This document shows, in pieces, positions 17,940 through 26,718 of a stretch of DNA of 64,000 bases. The stretch lies in assembly GCA_964404215.1 (NCBI GenBank), contig CAYOJF010000001.1:43029-107028 (forward strand), in the 5' to 3' direction. The DNA comes from Aureispira sp964404215 (GTDB taxonomy: Bacteria > Bacteroidota > Bacteroidia > Chitinophagales > Saprospiraceae). Under the pieces are notes generated by a model, which searched no databases, had not been told where the DNA came from, and saw nothing but the letters and a program-made list of their open reading frames with translations. The position numbers and the translations under genes were made by a program. Positions within the stretch are counted from its first letter, which is position 1; each line of letters begins with the position of its first letter.

Positions 17940-19250
17940 ATGGACACTTATGTTGGACTAATCTTAAATGCCATAGCAATCTTATTGTTATTGGTGTGCT
18001 CTGGCTTGCTCTCTGGTTCAGAGGTCGCTTATTTCTCGTTGTCTCACAAAGACAAACAACAGTTATGGGAAGAGCCAGATACTGCCTCAAATAGAATACT
18101 CAAATTAATTGATACGCCTCGGTATTTATTATCTACGATATTGATTGCCAATAATGTTGTTAATATTGCTATCATTTTATTTTCTGATAGTGTCATCAAG
18201 CAAATTGTCCCCTCTAGCCTAGGAGAAACCCTCAATTTCCTAATTACGGTTGTCCTCGTTACTTTTTTACTGGTATTGTTCGGTGAAGTAGCCCCTAAGG
18301 TCTATGCCAATAAAAATAACGTGCGAATTGCTCGATTTATGAGTCTTCCTCTCTTTTTTATGGGAATGATATTTAAGCCATTGGGGTGGGTGTTGGTCAA
18401 TAGTACTGGAGCCATCGAAAAACGATTGGCCAAAACACTCAGTCAATCTGCCATTAGTACCGAAGATATCAATTCAGCAATAGAGTTGACGATTAAGGAT
18501 AGTGAATTTGCAGAGCAGGATATGGATATTCTCAAAGGAATTATTCGCTTTGGCAATACTTCCGCTTCTGAGGTGCTCAAGCCACGTATGAAAGTGGTTG
18601 CTATTGATATCAATTCTTCTTTTGAGGAAGTGGTAAAGGTTTTTCAAGAAGAGGCGTATTCTCGTATTCCTGTGTATTCGGAAGATTTAGATTCGATAAA
18701 GGGAATATTGCATGCCAAGGATCTGCTAGAGTTGATTCGAATTGAAGACAAAAAGAATTGGCCAGAGCGTATTCGAGAAGCTTTTTTTATACCAAAAGAG
18801 AAAAAAATTGATGATCTTTTTCAGGATTTTCAAGAGAAACGAACACATATGGCTATTGTCGTAGATGAATATGGTGGTACCTACGGAATCGTGACAATGG
18901 AAGATATATTAGAAGAAATTGTAGGAGAAATTCAAGATGAATTTGACCAGAGCGAAGATGAAATTTTTGATAAGGTAGATGATTACACCTACGATTTTGA
19001 TGGCGGAACTACCCTAGGAGAAATTACAAAAGTATTGGATGTTAGCTCTGATTTTTTTGATGATCAGCGAGAAGGAGCGGAGACAATAGCGGGACTAGTA
19101 TTAGTACTGAATGGACGAATCCCGCCAGTCAATACTTTTTTATCCTTCAAAGAACACCGGATTATTATTTTGGCAACGTCTAAAAGGAGGATCGAAAAAG
19201 TGAGAATAATCTTGCCTAGTAGTAATACCATAACAGATGCCACCGTTTAG
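17940..19250 (+). CDS. gldE: Gliding-motility-associated GldE, CorC/HlyC-type CBS protein
   Basis: 436 residues from the ATG at 17940; a TTG at 17856 would extend it by 28 residues but starts inside the ssb terminator, so the ATG is preferred. Domains: DUF21-type membrane region with four helices (about 1-170, including CSGLLSGSEVAYFSLSH), two CBS domains (about 200-330, with VLKPRMKVVAIDI and HMAIVVDEYGGTYGIVTMED) and a C-terminal CorC/HlyC domain. In Flavobacterium johnsoniae gldE lies next to gldD and its overexpression partly compensates a gldD lesion. The position directly before gldD confirms the assignment. Role: gliding and T9SS-related function. Confidence 0.92.
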   Translation: MDTYVGLILNAIAILLLLVCSGLLSGSEVAYFSLSHKDKQQLWEEPDTASNRILKLIDTPRYLLSTILIANNVVNIAIILFSDSVIKQIVPSSLGETLNFLITVVLVTFLLVLFGEVAPKVYANKNNVRIARFMSLPLFFMGMIFKPLGWVLVNSTGAIEKRLAKTLSQSAISTEDINSAIELTIKDSEFAEQDMDILKGIIRFGNTSASEVLKPRMKVVAIDINSSFEEVVKVFQEEAYSRIPVYSEDLDSIKGILHAKDLLELIRIEDKKNWPERIREAFFIPKEKKIDDLFQDFQEKRTHMAIVVDEYGGTYGIVTMEDILEEIVGEIQDEFDQSEDEIFDKVDDYTYDFDGGTTLGEITKVLDVSSDFFDDQREGAETIAGLVLVLNGRIPPVNTFLSFKEHRIIILATSKRRIEKVRIILPSSNTITDATV

Positions 19251-19293
19251 AATAGCGATAAATGTCATTTACTCCTATCTACAAAATAAAAAA

Positions 19294-19908
19294 ATGAACC
19301 AATATACCTTATTGATTCTATTGATTAGTGGTCTATTGACTGCGGCTTGTCAAGAAGAAAGAATTCCAATACCAAAGCCAAGAATTTATCCTAAAGTAGA
19401 GTATCCTACACGGAATTATGTTGCATTGGATAAAAATTATTGTCAGTTTAGTTTTCAGTATCCAGATTATATGGTTTTTGAACAAGACACGACTTTGATT
19501 AATCAGCAAGCAAAACATGCTTGTTGGTTCAATCTAAAAATACCCTCGCTCAATGGGGTTTTGCACTTTACTTATACTGATATTAGTGGCGGAGAAGTAG
19601 GAGAAAAATTGTTTGAAACCATAAAAGACTCCTACGACCTGACAGAAAAACATAACCGAAAAGCAACAGGGCGACGAAATATGCCTTTTGAAGATCCTGA
19701 AAATCAGCTTTTTGGTATTAAATATAGTGTAGAAGGTGATGTCGCTTCTCCTTATCACTTCATCGTGACAGATAGTGCTCAGCATGCTGTTTGGGCAGCA
19801 CTCTATTTTAATGATAGACCAAATGCAGACTCGATGCGTCCTGTATTAAAGTTTGTAGAAGAAGATATAGATAAAATGATTAACTCATTTGAGTGGGAAC
19901 AAAAATAA
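19294..19908 (+). CDS. gldD: Gliding motility lipoprotein GldD
   Basis: 204 residues from the ATG at 19294; the longer frame from 19237 starts inside gldE and lacks a signal at its N-terminus. MNQYTLLILLISGLLTAAC is a lipoprotein signal peptide with lipobox TAAC. The mature part shows the GldD features PKPRIYPKVEYPTRNYVALD, CQFSFQYPDYMVFEQD and HYFIVTDS-like SPYHFIVTDSAQHAVWAALYF. GldD is needed for gliding and type 9 secretion in F. johnsoniae. Four bases separate it from rlmB, so the two are probably one transcript. Confidence 0.92.
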   Translation: MNQYTLLILLISGLLTAACQEERIPIPKPRIYPKVEYPTRNYVALDKNYCQFSFQYPDYMVFEQDTTLINQQAKHACWFNLKIPSLNGVLHFTYTDISGGEVGEKLFETIKDSYDLTEKHNRKATGRRNMPFEDPENQLFGIKYSVEGDVASPYHFIVTDSAQHAVWAALYFNDRPNADSMRPVLKFVEEDIDKMINSFEWEQK

Positions 19909-19911
19909 AAC

Positions 19912-20703
19912 ATGCAAAAGAACTATAGCCGAAATGACCGCTCGAAGCGTCCAGCGATTGATAAAGAAAAATTGATTTATGGAAGACATCCTGTTATGGA
20001 TGCCATCAAAAATGGTATGTCTGTAGACAAGGTCATTTTGTCTCAAATTGTGAAAGGGGAGTTTGAAAAGGAGTTGCGTAAGCTCTGCAAATTGGCAGAT
20101 ATTCCACTACAAGTAGCTCCTAAAGAACGCCTAGAGAAAATTACCAAAAAGAATCACCAAGGAATCATTGGATTTTTATCGCACATCAAGTATTTGCAGA
20201 TAGAAGATGTTTTTCCGATGATTTATGACAAAGGAGAAACACCTTTGATTATTGTACTAGATGGGGTGACTGATGTACGTAATTTTGGAGCGATCGCTCG
20301 CTCTGCGGAAGCCAGTGGGGCTCATGCACTGATCGTACCGAATAAAAAAACAGCTCAGATCAATGCTGAAGCGATCAAAGCTTCTGCAGGAGCATTGAGT
20401 ACGATTCCTGTTTGCCGTACAGCAAGCCTAGGGAATGCGGTGGACTATTTGCTGATGAATGGGGTGCAGGTAATTGCGGCAGGATTGCAAGGTAAATCAT
20501 ACTTGCACGAACTAGATTTGACCATCCCAACAGCTATCGTAATGGGTGCAGAAGGAGAAGGTATTCGTCCTCATATTATGCGTAAAGCCAATGAGGTGTT
20601 CAAAATACCAATGAAAGGACAGACCGACTCGTTCAATGTGTCGGTTGCAACAGGGATTATTTTGTACGAAACAGGAAAACAACGTTTTTTGGAGAGCCTA
20701 TAG
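19912..20703 (+). CDS. rlmB: 23S rRNA 2'-O-methyltransferase RlmB (SpoU/TrmH family)
   Basis: 263 residues. N-terminal substrate-binding domain starts at LIYGRHPVMDAIKNG; the SpoU knotted methyltransferase domain carries LDGVTDVRNFGAIARSAEA, PVCRTASLGNA, VMGAEGEGIRP and SFNVSVATGIILYE, i.e. motifs 1-3 of the family with the catalytic Arg/Asn. Such enzymes methylate G2251 of 23S rRNA from S-adenosylmethionine. A Ser/Arg/Lys-rich leader of ~20 residues precedes the domain. A terminator follows at 20800-20835. Confidence 0.93.
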   Translation: MQKNYSRNDRSKRPAIDKEKLIYGRHPVMDAIKNGMSVDKVILSQIVKGEFEKELRKLCKLADIPLQVAPKERLEKITKKNHQGIIGFLSHIKYLQIEDVFPMIYDKGETPLIIVLDGVTDVRNFGAIARSAEASGAHALIVPNKKTAQINAEAIKASAGALSTIPVCRTASLGNAVDYLLMNGVQVIAAGLQGKSYLHELDLTIPTAIVMGAEGEGIRPHIMRKANEVFKIPMKGQTDSFNVSVATGIILYETGKQRFLESL

Positions 20704-20799
20704 TTTTTTCAATTATGGGGGGAGTTAATAAAGCCAATCATAACTGTATAGGCTGCTGAAAATGAATAATAGTCGCTTATAATGACTTAAAAATATAGA

Positions 20800-20835
20800 A
20801 GAGAATTAACGCTTTTGGTGTTAATTCTCTTTTTG
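20800..20835 (+). terminator. Intrinsic terminator downstream of rlmB
   Basis: AGAGAATTAAC (20800-20810) pairs with GTTAATTCTCT (20820-20830), nine-base loop, followed by TTTTTG. It closes the mutY-to-rlmB gene block about 100 bp after the rlmB stop. Confidence 0.87.
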
Positions 20836-21000
20836 TTTTTTAGCCTATATAATTCTGGAGACTGGTTTAGATAAGTAATATGAAATATGTTTTCCATTAC
20901 ATCTTATTCAGAGAACCATTTCTTACATTCCAAAGCTGCCGATTATAATAATATACGAAAAAAAAGCTATAAAAACAGCATTCAAAGGAGTGGAACTCCT

Positions 21001-21141
21001 TGATTACCCCTCATCCACTTAGAGATTTTCCTACATTATACTTGTTAATTAGTACTAAAGATACCACCCATATCAAAAGTTTAATCTCCAACTCTCTAAC
21101 ATCTAGTAATCTAACTTCTAATCTCTAAAAATCCCACTCAC
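21001..21141 (-). repeat. Degenerate extragenic repeat (copy A), directly 3' of aroE
   Basis: Read on the minus strand it starts one base after the aroE stop and contains GATTAGAAGTTAGA, GATGTTAGAGAGTT, AATGTAGGA and AAGTGGATGAGGGG. The same words, in a different order, occur directly 3' of holB (33071-33210). The rest of the 438-bp rlmB-aroE gap holds the terminator at 20800-20835 and a small 7-bp hairpin at about 20985-21001; no gene was seen. Confidence 0.55.
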
Positions 21142-21897
21142 CTACTTAACATACCTCTCATTCCAAATTTCCCAAGCTCTATCTGCCTGCAATTCTAGCA
21201 TAGAGAGTCCATTTTGTATAGTCGTTTGTTGTTCTTTTCCTTTTTGTAAAAACAGGGTTTCCGTAGGATTGTAAATCAAATCAAAGAGTAAATGATCTGA
21301 CGTAAGGGCATTGTAATCTATGTCAGGATAGCTGTGAATATGAGGGAACATGCCTAGAGGGGTAGTATTGACAAGGATTAAATGTTGCTTTAGCAAGGGG
21401 GCATTAATAGCAGTATAAGTCAATTGCCCTGTAGTTGGTGTGCGAGAAACATACTGATAAGGAATTTGGAGTTGTTGGAGGACATAGGCAACCGCTAGTG
21501 CTGCTCCACCAGTGCCTAGTATCAGAGCCTTACTTTGTTTTTGTAGAGGTGTTAGACAGCTCAATAGTGATTGTTCAAAACCATAGACATCAGTATTGTG
21601 TCCAATCAGCTTATTACCCCAAAATTGAATTGTATTAACTGCCCCAACCGCTTTCGCTTGAGGAGAAAGTTCATCCAAATAAGGGATAATTGCCTGCTTG
21701 TAAGGAATCGTGACATTGAGTCCAGCTAAGTGGGCTTGCTCTTGAATCAATTGCTCAAAATCATTGATTTTGGTGAGAGGAAACAGCTCATAAGTGCAGT
21801 TAGGTAGCCCTTCTTGCTCAAATTTGAGAGCAAAGTAATTAGGTGAAAAAGAATGTTCTAGTTTTTTGCCTAAGAGTCCAAAACGTCTTCTTTCCAT
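21142..21897 (-). CDS. aroE: Shikimate dehydrogenase
   Basis: 251 residues. Reduces 3-dehydroshikimate to shikimate with NADPH in aromatic amino-acid synthesis. Seen: GLLGKKLEHSFSPNYFALKF (shikimate-binding SxS), GLNVTIPYKQAIIPYLD with the catalytic lysine, VGAVNTI, GHNTDVYGF, the NADPH loop LGTGGAALAVAYVL and the C-terminal QADRAWEIW motif. Slightly shorter than E. coli AroE, as usual in Bacteroidota. The start overlaps the end of the DUF368 gene by 28 bp, so the two are probably translationally coupled. Confidence 0.95.
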   Translation of the reverse strand: MERRRFGLLGKKLEHSFSPNYFALKFEQEGLPNCTYELFPLTKINDFEQLIQEQAHLAGLNVTIPYKQAIIPYLDELSPQAKAVGAVNTIQFWGNKLIGHNTDVYGFEQSLLSCLTPLQKQSKALILGTGGAALAVAYVLQQLQIPYQYVSRTPTTGQLTYTAINAPLLKQHLILVNTTPLGMFPHIHSYPDIDYNALTSDHLLFDLIYNPTETLFLQKGKEQQTTIQNGLSMLELQADRAWEIWNERYVK

Positions 21898-22826
21898 TCT
21901 TTATGTGTTTCTGAGGTGGTTGTTTCTGGTTCTGGGCCAAATTTCTCTAATAAAAATACAATTCCGAATCCAGCTACAGCTAGCAATAAACAGGCTATTA
22001 GATAAGGGTCTCCATTGTAACCACTAGGGGAAGTATTTTCCATCAACCAAGGCACTTGTTCTCCATGGCTATTGATACGAAATTTGAGGACGTTTTGCCA
22101 AGGCCAAACTTTATTAAGAGAGCCAATCATGAATCCAGCTAAGATAGCTAGGGTCGTGTTTTTATAGTTTTTGAACGTCCAAGAGAGTACGTGCGAAAAT
22201 GCTAATAAGCCTGTGATACAGCCGAGCATAAATACGATTAGGTATAAAAAATCCCTTTCAGTAGCAGCCGTCAATACATGTTTGTACATTCCCATCAATA
22301 GTAGAATAAAACTACCTGATATACCTGGAAGTATCATGGCACAGATGGCAATAGCTCCTGCTAGGAAGACCATCCAGTAAGTATTGGGGGCTTCTGTAGG
22401 TGAAATCAAAGTGATAGTGTAGGCAATGATGACACCTGCTATCAAACCACCTATAGCAGCAGGGTTCCAAGTCTCAACTTGACGAATAATGTATATGGCA
22501 GACGCAATAATAAGCCCAAAGAAAAATGCCCAGAGCAATTGAGGATAGTTCGCCATTCCCCAAGTGAGTCCTTTGGCTAAACTAAAAAGACTGGTGAAAA
22601 TACCAGCAAATAGGACGACTAAAAAAGTCCCATCAATTTTTTGCCAAGCGGCTCCAAATCCTTCTTTAAATAAAATGCCTAGAGTGGCTGGTGTTGCCGA
22701 GCGGATCGCATTGAGCAAACGCTCATATATACCTGTAATAAAAGCAATCGTGCCACCTGATACACCGGGGACTACATCAGCAGCACCCATCGCCATACCT
22801 TTCAAAAAAAGTGTTAAATGATTCAT
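21870..22826 (-). CDS. DUF368 family membrane protein (probable undecaprenyl-phosphate translocase)
   Basis: 318 residues, about eight to ten membrane helices. The family signature is clear at the start: GMAMGAADVVPGVSGGTIAF, repeated in related form as ILPGISGSFILLLMGMY near residue 165, showing internal duplication. DUF368 proteins (PopT in Vibrio cholerae) were shown to recycle undecaprenyl phosphate across the cytoplasmic membrane; the assignment here is by family. C-terminal tail is acidic. Overlaps aroE by 28 bp. Cell-envelope genes (amidase, glycosyltransferases) lie divergently on the other side of a 286-bp gap. Confidence 0.9.
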   Translation of the reverse strand: MNHLTLFLKGMAMGAADVVPGVSGGTIAFITGIYERLLNAIRSATPATLGILFKEGFGAAWQKIDGTFLVVLFAGIFTSLFSLAKGLTWGMANYPQLLWAFFFGLIIASAIYIIRQVETWNPAAIGGLIAGVIIAYTITLISPTEAPNTYWMVFLAGAIAICAMILPGISGSFILLLMGMYKHVLTAATERDFLYLIVFMLGCITGLLAFSHVLSWTFKNYKNTTLAILAGFMIGSLNKVWPWQNVLKFRINSHGEQVPWLMENTSPSGYNGDPYLIACLLLAVAGFGIVFLLEKFGPEPETTTSETHKEWKEDVLDS

Positions 22827-23112
22827 GATAATTGATATTTATCGTCAAAAATGAGCTTTTTTTTTGATTTAATAGGCATTTAGAATACTTAATTACGATG
22901 CTAACGTTTTGTTTTTAGGAGAATTAATATTTTGAATGTAGTTTTGTAGCCTTTACGTTTCAAACTAAAATGGTTTGAAAAGTCCATTCGTAAGAAAAAG
23001 GCATTTTATCTGAAAGATATATTTTGTAGAATTTTCTTTAGAGATAAACTGATTACTGTTTTGCCGATACCCTCTTTTTGATTAATAGAATTAATAGACT
23101 GCCACATACACA

Positions 23113-24300
23113 ATGAATTATAATTTTAGACGATTTATCCCCTTAGTTGTTCTTTGTTTTTTATTGAATCTGACACTGGTTGAGGCTCAGAAAAAAGATA
23201 CATATATCAGAGCAGTGGCTCAGAAAGGAGATGGTATTTATACCTTGTTAGGTCGCTACAATTTATCACACAGTGTTTGTGCTTTTAGTCAATTCTGTAA
23301 ACTAAATGGATTAAAAAGTACTTCTTATCTTTCTGTCGGAAAGACGTATAAATTACCTGTCAAGCGGTATCGTTACAATCAAAAATCCATTCGTACAACG
23401 ATTAATATCAAAGATTGGAAACAAGCTAAATTAATTGAACATTACAATGATTTGATGGTCGAACTAGGACGGAAGTCTACAGGAGATTTCCGTCGAGGAA
23501 AAAGAGATTTGTGGGTTCCTTATCACTTACATTATTGTCCGATTGATTTAGAGAAATTTGTACCTAAAAAGAGGAACTTTCCAATATTTGGTAAAAAGTA
23601 TGCTGAAGTTCCTTTGAAAGATACCAAACTAGCTGGAGCCGTTTACTATTTGGTAGCAGGGCACGGAGGTCCCGATCCTGGAGCTATGGGCAAATATAAG
23701 GGGCAGAATTTGTGTGAAGATGAATATTCTTATGATATCACTCTAAGGTTGGCTCGTAATCTCATTAGTCATGGTGCAATTGTTTATTTGATCGTGAGGG
23801 ATCCAAATGATGGAATTCGTGATGGAGAGATTCTAAAAGCAGATGTAGACGAAAAATGTTGGGGAAACAAAGTAATTCCTCTTGGCCAAAAAGCTAGATT
23901 GACACAGCGTTCAGATATTATTAATGAGCTATACAAAAAGAATAAAGCTCGTGGAATTGAGTACCAACGACTCATAGAAATTCATGTTGATTCTAGAACG
24001 AAGGATAAACGAATCGACTTATTTTTCTATCATTACCCAACTAGCCAGACGGGCAAGCAGCTTGCCAAAAAATTATATAAAGTGATGGAAGGCAAATATG
24101 CGATTAATCGCAAGAGTGGAGAGTATCATGGTTTGGTCACTGGAAGAGACTTACATATGCTCAGAGAAGTTTTACCCGTACCAGTGTTTATAGAAGTTGG
24201 AAATATTCAGAATGTCAACGACCAAAAAAGAATTGTATATAAGAGCAATAGACAGGCGATAGCCGATTGGTTGTCAGAAGGATTACAGAAAGATTATTAA
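23113..24300 (+). CDS. N-acetylmuramoyl-L-alanine amidase (Amidase_3) with LysM-like segment
   Basis: 395 residues. A signal peptide (about 1-25, ending VEAQ) is followed by a LysM-like segment (about 33-82, GDGIYTLLGRYNL to LSVGKTYKLPV) and a C-terminal zinc amidase domain (about 175-395). Zinc-site motifs: VAGHGGPDPGAMG (His), CEDEYSYDITLRL (Glu) and IEIHVDS (His), with FIEVGNIQN near the end carrying the catalytic glutamate. It would cut the lactyl amide bond of peptidoglycan in the periplasm. An insertion in the DPNDGIRDGEIL region lengthens the domain relative to AmiC. First of a five-gene plus-strand run. Confidence 0.9.
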   Translation: MNYNFRRFIPLVVLCFLLNLTLVEAQKKDTYIRAVAQKGDGIYTLLGRYNLSHSVCAFSQFCKLNGLKSTSYLSVGKTYKLPVKRYRYNQKSIRTTINIKDWKQAKLIEHYNDLMVELGRKSTGDFRRGKRDLWVPYHLHYCPIDLEKFVPKKRNFPIFGKKYAEVPLKDTKLAGAVYYLVAGHGGPDPGAMGKYKGQNLCEDEYSYDITLRLARNLISHGAIVYLIVRDPNDGIRDGEILKADVDEKCWGNKVIPLGQKARLTQRSDIINELYKKNKARGIEYQRLIEIHVDSRTKDKRIDLFFYHYPTSQTGKQLAKKLYKVMEGKYAINRKSGEYHGLVTGRDLHMLREVLPVPVFIEVGNIQNVNDQKRIVYKSNRQAIADWLSEGLQKDY

Positions 24301-24310
24301 AATCTAGCCT

Positions 24311-24817
24311 ATGAAACGTACTTATTTTTTATTCATAATTTGTTATCTCCTTCTGGGGACACTTTGGGCTCAAGAACAACCTGAGCAGACACCCGCCCCA
24401 ACAGAAGATAAATCTATTCTAAACGAAGTAGTTGCTTATGAATTGAGTGGAAAATGGCAAGGGAAATTGTTTCAGCAGAATTTTAAAGGAATATTATCAG
24501 AGGAGTATGATTTTGAATTAGAAATCAGTATTGATGGAAAAAAAGTAACTGGTCATTCATTTATTGGTGTGGGAGCTAATTACGCTAAGATTAGTTTTTC
24601 GGGTACATTGGATGGATTAAAGGTGGAATTAAAAGAGATTAAAATTAAAGATTCCTCTATCAAGGAACAATACCTTTGGTGTATCAAAAATATGCACCTG
24701 AAATTTGATTTTGAACGAGGACGTTATGTACTCAAAGGACCTTGGGATGGGGAGAGTGGTAGAGATGTATGCAAGCCAGGTAAAATTAAAGTGTACAAAA
24801 AAACGATTCGAGCTTAG
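24311..24817 (+). CDS. Exported protein of unknown function
   Basis: 168 residues. Signal peptide MKRTYFLFIICYLLLGTLWA with cleavage after WAQ; a short Pro/Glu/Thr-rich spacer follows. The mature part is beta-rich: LSGKWQGKLFQQNF, FELEISIDGKKVTGHSFI, ISFSGTLDGLKVELKEI, resembling lipocalin-like or YceI-type sandwich proteins without a clear signature. Only 10 bp after the amidase gene and 3 bp before the glycosyltransferase, so likely in one operon with envelope genes. No family recognised. Confidence 0.75.
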   Translation: MKRTYFLFIICYLLLGTLWAQEQPEQTPAPTEDKSILNEVVAYELSGKWQGKLFQQNFKGILSEEYDFELEISIDGKKVTGHSFIGVGANYAKISFSGTLDGLKVELKEIKIKDSSIKEQYLWCIKNMHLKFDFERGRYVLKGPWDGESGRDVCKPGKIKVYKKTIRA

Positions 24818-24820
24818 AAC

Positions 24821-25564
24821 ATGCTAACGATTATTATACCTACCTATAATGAGGCTGAAAACTTACGTGAGTTGCTACCGCAAATACAGTGGGCAACAGA
24901 GATATTGGTAGTGGACTCGTTTAGTACTGATGATACTGTTATGGTTGCTCAAGAGTATCATGCTCGGGTATTGCAGCGTGCGTATACAGGACCAGCGGAC
25001 CAAAAAAACTGGGCAATCAAACAGGCAGCTTATGAATGGATATTGATTTTGGATGCCGATGAACGTTTGACCAAGGCCCTAGAACGAGAAATCAGAACTT
25101 TCGTTCAAAACCCAGACCCTACTTATGATGGCTATTGGATTCATCGGCAGAATTACTTTATGGGTAAAAAAATCAATTATAGTGGTTGGCAAGGGGATCG
25201 CGTGATTCGACTCATCCAACAAACAAAATGCCGATACAATAATAAACAAGTCCACGAAGAAATTGAAGATACTGGGAATATAGGTCGCTTGGAGCATTCG
25301 CTTGAACATTATACCTACAAAGATATGGAGCATTTTATAGCCAAAATGACTCGCTATGCTGCTTGGTCGGCAGAGGACTATCTAGCCAAAACACCCCGTG
25401 TTACTTTTTATCATTTATGGTTTAAGCCAACTTTTCGTTTCTTTAGTCATTTTGTACTCAAAGGGGGCTTTATGGATGGAAAAGTAGGTTTTATTATCAG
25501 TGTTATTATGGCATGGGGGGTATTTTTACGATATGTCAAGATTAAAGAAATGCAAAATTTGTAG
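24821..25564 (+). CDS. Family 2 glycosyltransferase, WaaE/KdtX-like
   Basis: 247 residues. GT-A fold: LTIIIPTYNEAENLRELLP at the N-terminus, VVDSFSTDDTV for nucleotide binding and the metal-binding DADE at about residue 77. The QVHEEIEDTGNIGRLEH segment and the C-terminal FKPTFRFFSHFVLKGGFMDG are typical of the LPS core glucosyltransferase subgroup (WaaE/KdtX). A C-terminal hydrophobic patch suggests membrane association. It probably adds a sugar to lipopolysaccharide core or another envelope glycan; sugar unknown. Confidence 0.9.
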   Translation: MLTIIIPTYNEAENLRELLPQIQWATEILVVDSFSTDDTVMVAQEYHARVLQRAYTGPADQKNWAIKQAAYEWILILDADERLTKALEREIRTFVQNPDPTYDGYWIHRQNYFMGKKINYSGWQGDRVIRLIQQTKCRYNNKQVHEEIEDTGNIGRLEHSLEHYTYKDMEHFIAKMTRYAAWSAEDYLAKTPRVTFYHLWFKPTFRFFSHFVLKGGFMDGKVGFIISVIMAWGVFLRYVKIKEMQNL

Positions 25565-25644
25565 TTTCTGAGTACTAAATTGTAGTTTTGGAGATGTTAC
25601 CTAAACACGTTTTTGCTCAAGCTTTCATTCAAAATATAAATGCT

Positions 25645-26709
25645 ATGAAAATTCATAATTTTAGTTCTGGACCTGCTATTCTACCTCCATCTGTACTCGA
25701 ACAAGCTGCTGCTGCTGTTCGCGAATATCAACATACAGGATTATCCATATTGGAAATGTCTCACAGGAGTAAGGAAATCGTAGCAGTGATCGAGGAAGCT
25801 CAATCTTTAGTCAAAACTTTATTAGGGATAGGAGAGGACTATAGTGTCTTGTTTTTGACAGGAGGAGCTAGCACACAGTTTCTGTTGCCCCCTATGAATT
25901 TACTCAATGAAGAGGAGACCGCCTGTTATATTGATACAGGAACTTGGTCGACTAAGGCCATTAAGGAGGCAAAGTTATTTGGTAATATCAATGTTTTGGC
26001 TTCTTCTGCGGACAAAAATTTCACTTATATTCCTAAAAATTGGAAAGTACCTGCGAATACAAAATATTTGCACATCACAACCAATAATACCATTTATGGA
26101 ACACAATACAAGGAAATTCCTAAGACAGATGCTCTATTAGTAGCAGATATGTCTTCAGATATATTCAGCCAACCATTGGATGGCAATCAATTTGATTTGA
26201 TTTATGCTGGAGCTCAGAAAAATCTAGGTCCTGCGGGAACAACTTTAGTAGTCGTTCGTAAGTCTATATTGGGAAAGGTAAAAAGAACACTACCGACTAT
26301 GCTCAATTATGAGACACATGTCAAAAAGAACTCGTCTTTCAATACGCCTCCAGTTTACCCTATTTATGTTTGTTTATTGACTCTTCGTTGGATTCAAGCA
26401 CAAGGAGGGTTATTGGCCATGAAAAAGCATAATGAGAAGAAAGCGGCTTTGTTATATGATGAGATTGATCGCAATCCTTATTTCAGAGGGACAGTAGCAA
26501 AAGAAGATCGATCACTAATGAATGTACCTTTTGTAGTGAACGATCCAGCTTACGAAGATGCTTTTTTAGCATATTGTACTGCTAATGGTGTTTCAGGTAT
26601 CAAGGGGCATCGCTCTGTCGGCGGTTTTAGAGCTTCTATTTACAATGCCATGCCTTACGAGAGTGTTGCTTATTTAGTAGACCTGATGAAAAACTTCAAA
26701 CCAGCCTAA
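25645..26709 (+). CDS. serC: Phosphoserine aminotransferase
   Basis: 354 residues from the ATG at 25645 (MKIHNFSSGPAILPPSVLEQ, the standard start of Bacteroidota SerC); a TTG at 25588 would add 19 non-conserved residues. Converts 3-phosphohydroxypyruvate to phosphoserine with PLP. Visible: SHRSKEI, LTGGASTQF, TNNTIYGTQY, and the PLP lysine in YAGAQKNLGPAG (about residue 190), plus GIKGHRSVGGFRASIYNAM near the end. The gene follows the glycosyltransferase by 80 bp. Complete and without oddities. Confidence 0.96.
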   Translation: MKIHNFSSGPAILPPSVLEQAAAAVREYQHTGLSILEMSHRSKEIVAVIEEAQSLVKTLLGIGEDYSVLFLTGGASTQFLLPPMNLLNEEETACYIDTGTWSTKAIKEAKLFGNINVLASSADKNFTYIPKNWKVPANTKYLHITTNNTIYGTQYKEIPKTDALLVADMSSDIFSQPLDGNQFDLIYAGAQKNLGPAGTTLVVVRKSILGKVKRTLPTMLNYETHVKKNSSFNTPPVYPIYVCLLTLRWIQAQGGLLAMKKHNEKKAALLYDEIDRNPYFRGTVAKEDRSLMNVPFVVNDPAYEDAFLAYCTANGVSGIKGHRSVGGFRASIYNAMPYESVAYLVDLMKNFKPA

Positions 26710-26718
26710 TTTTACGTG

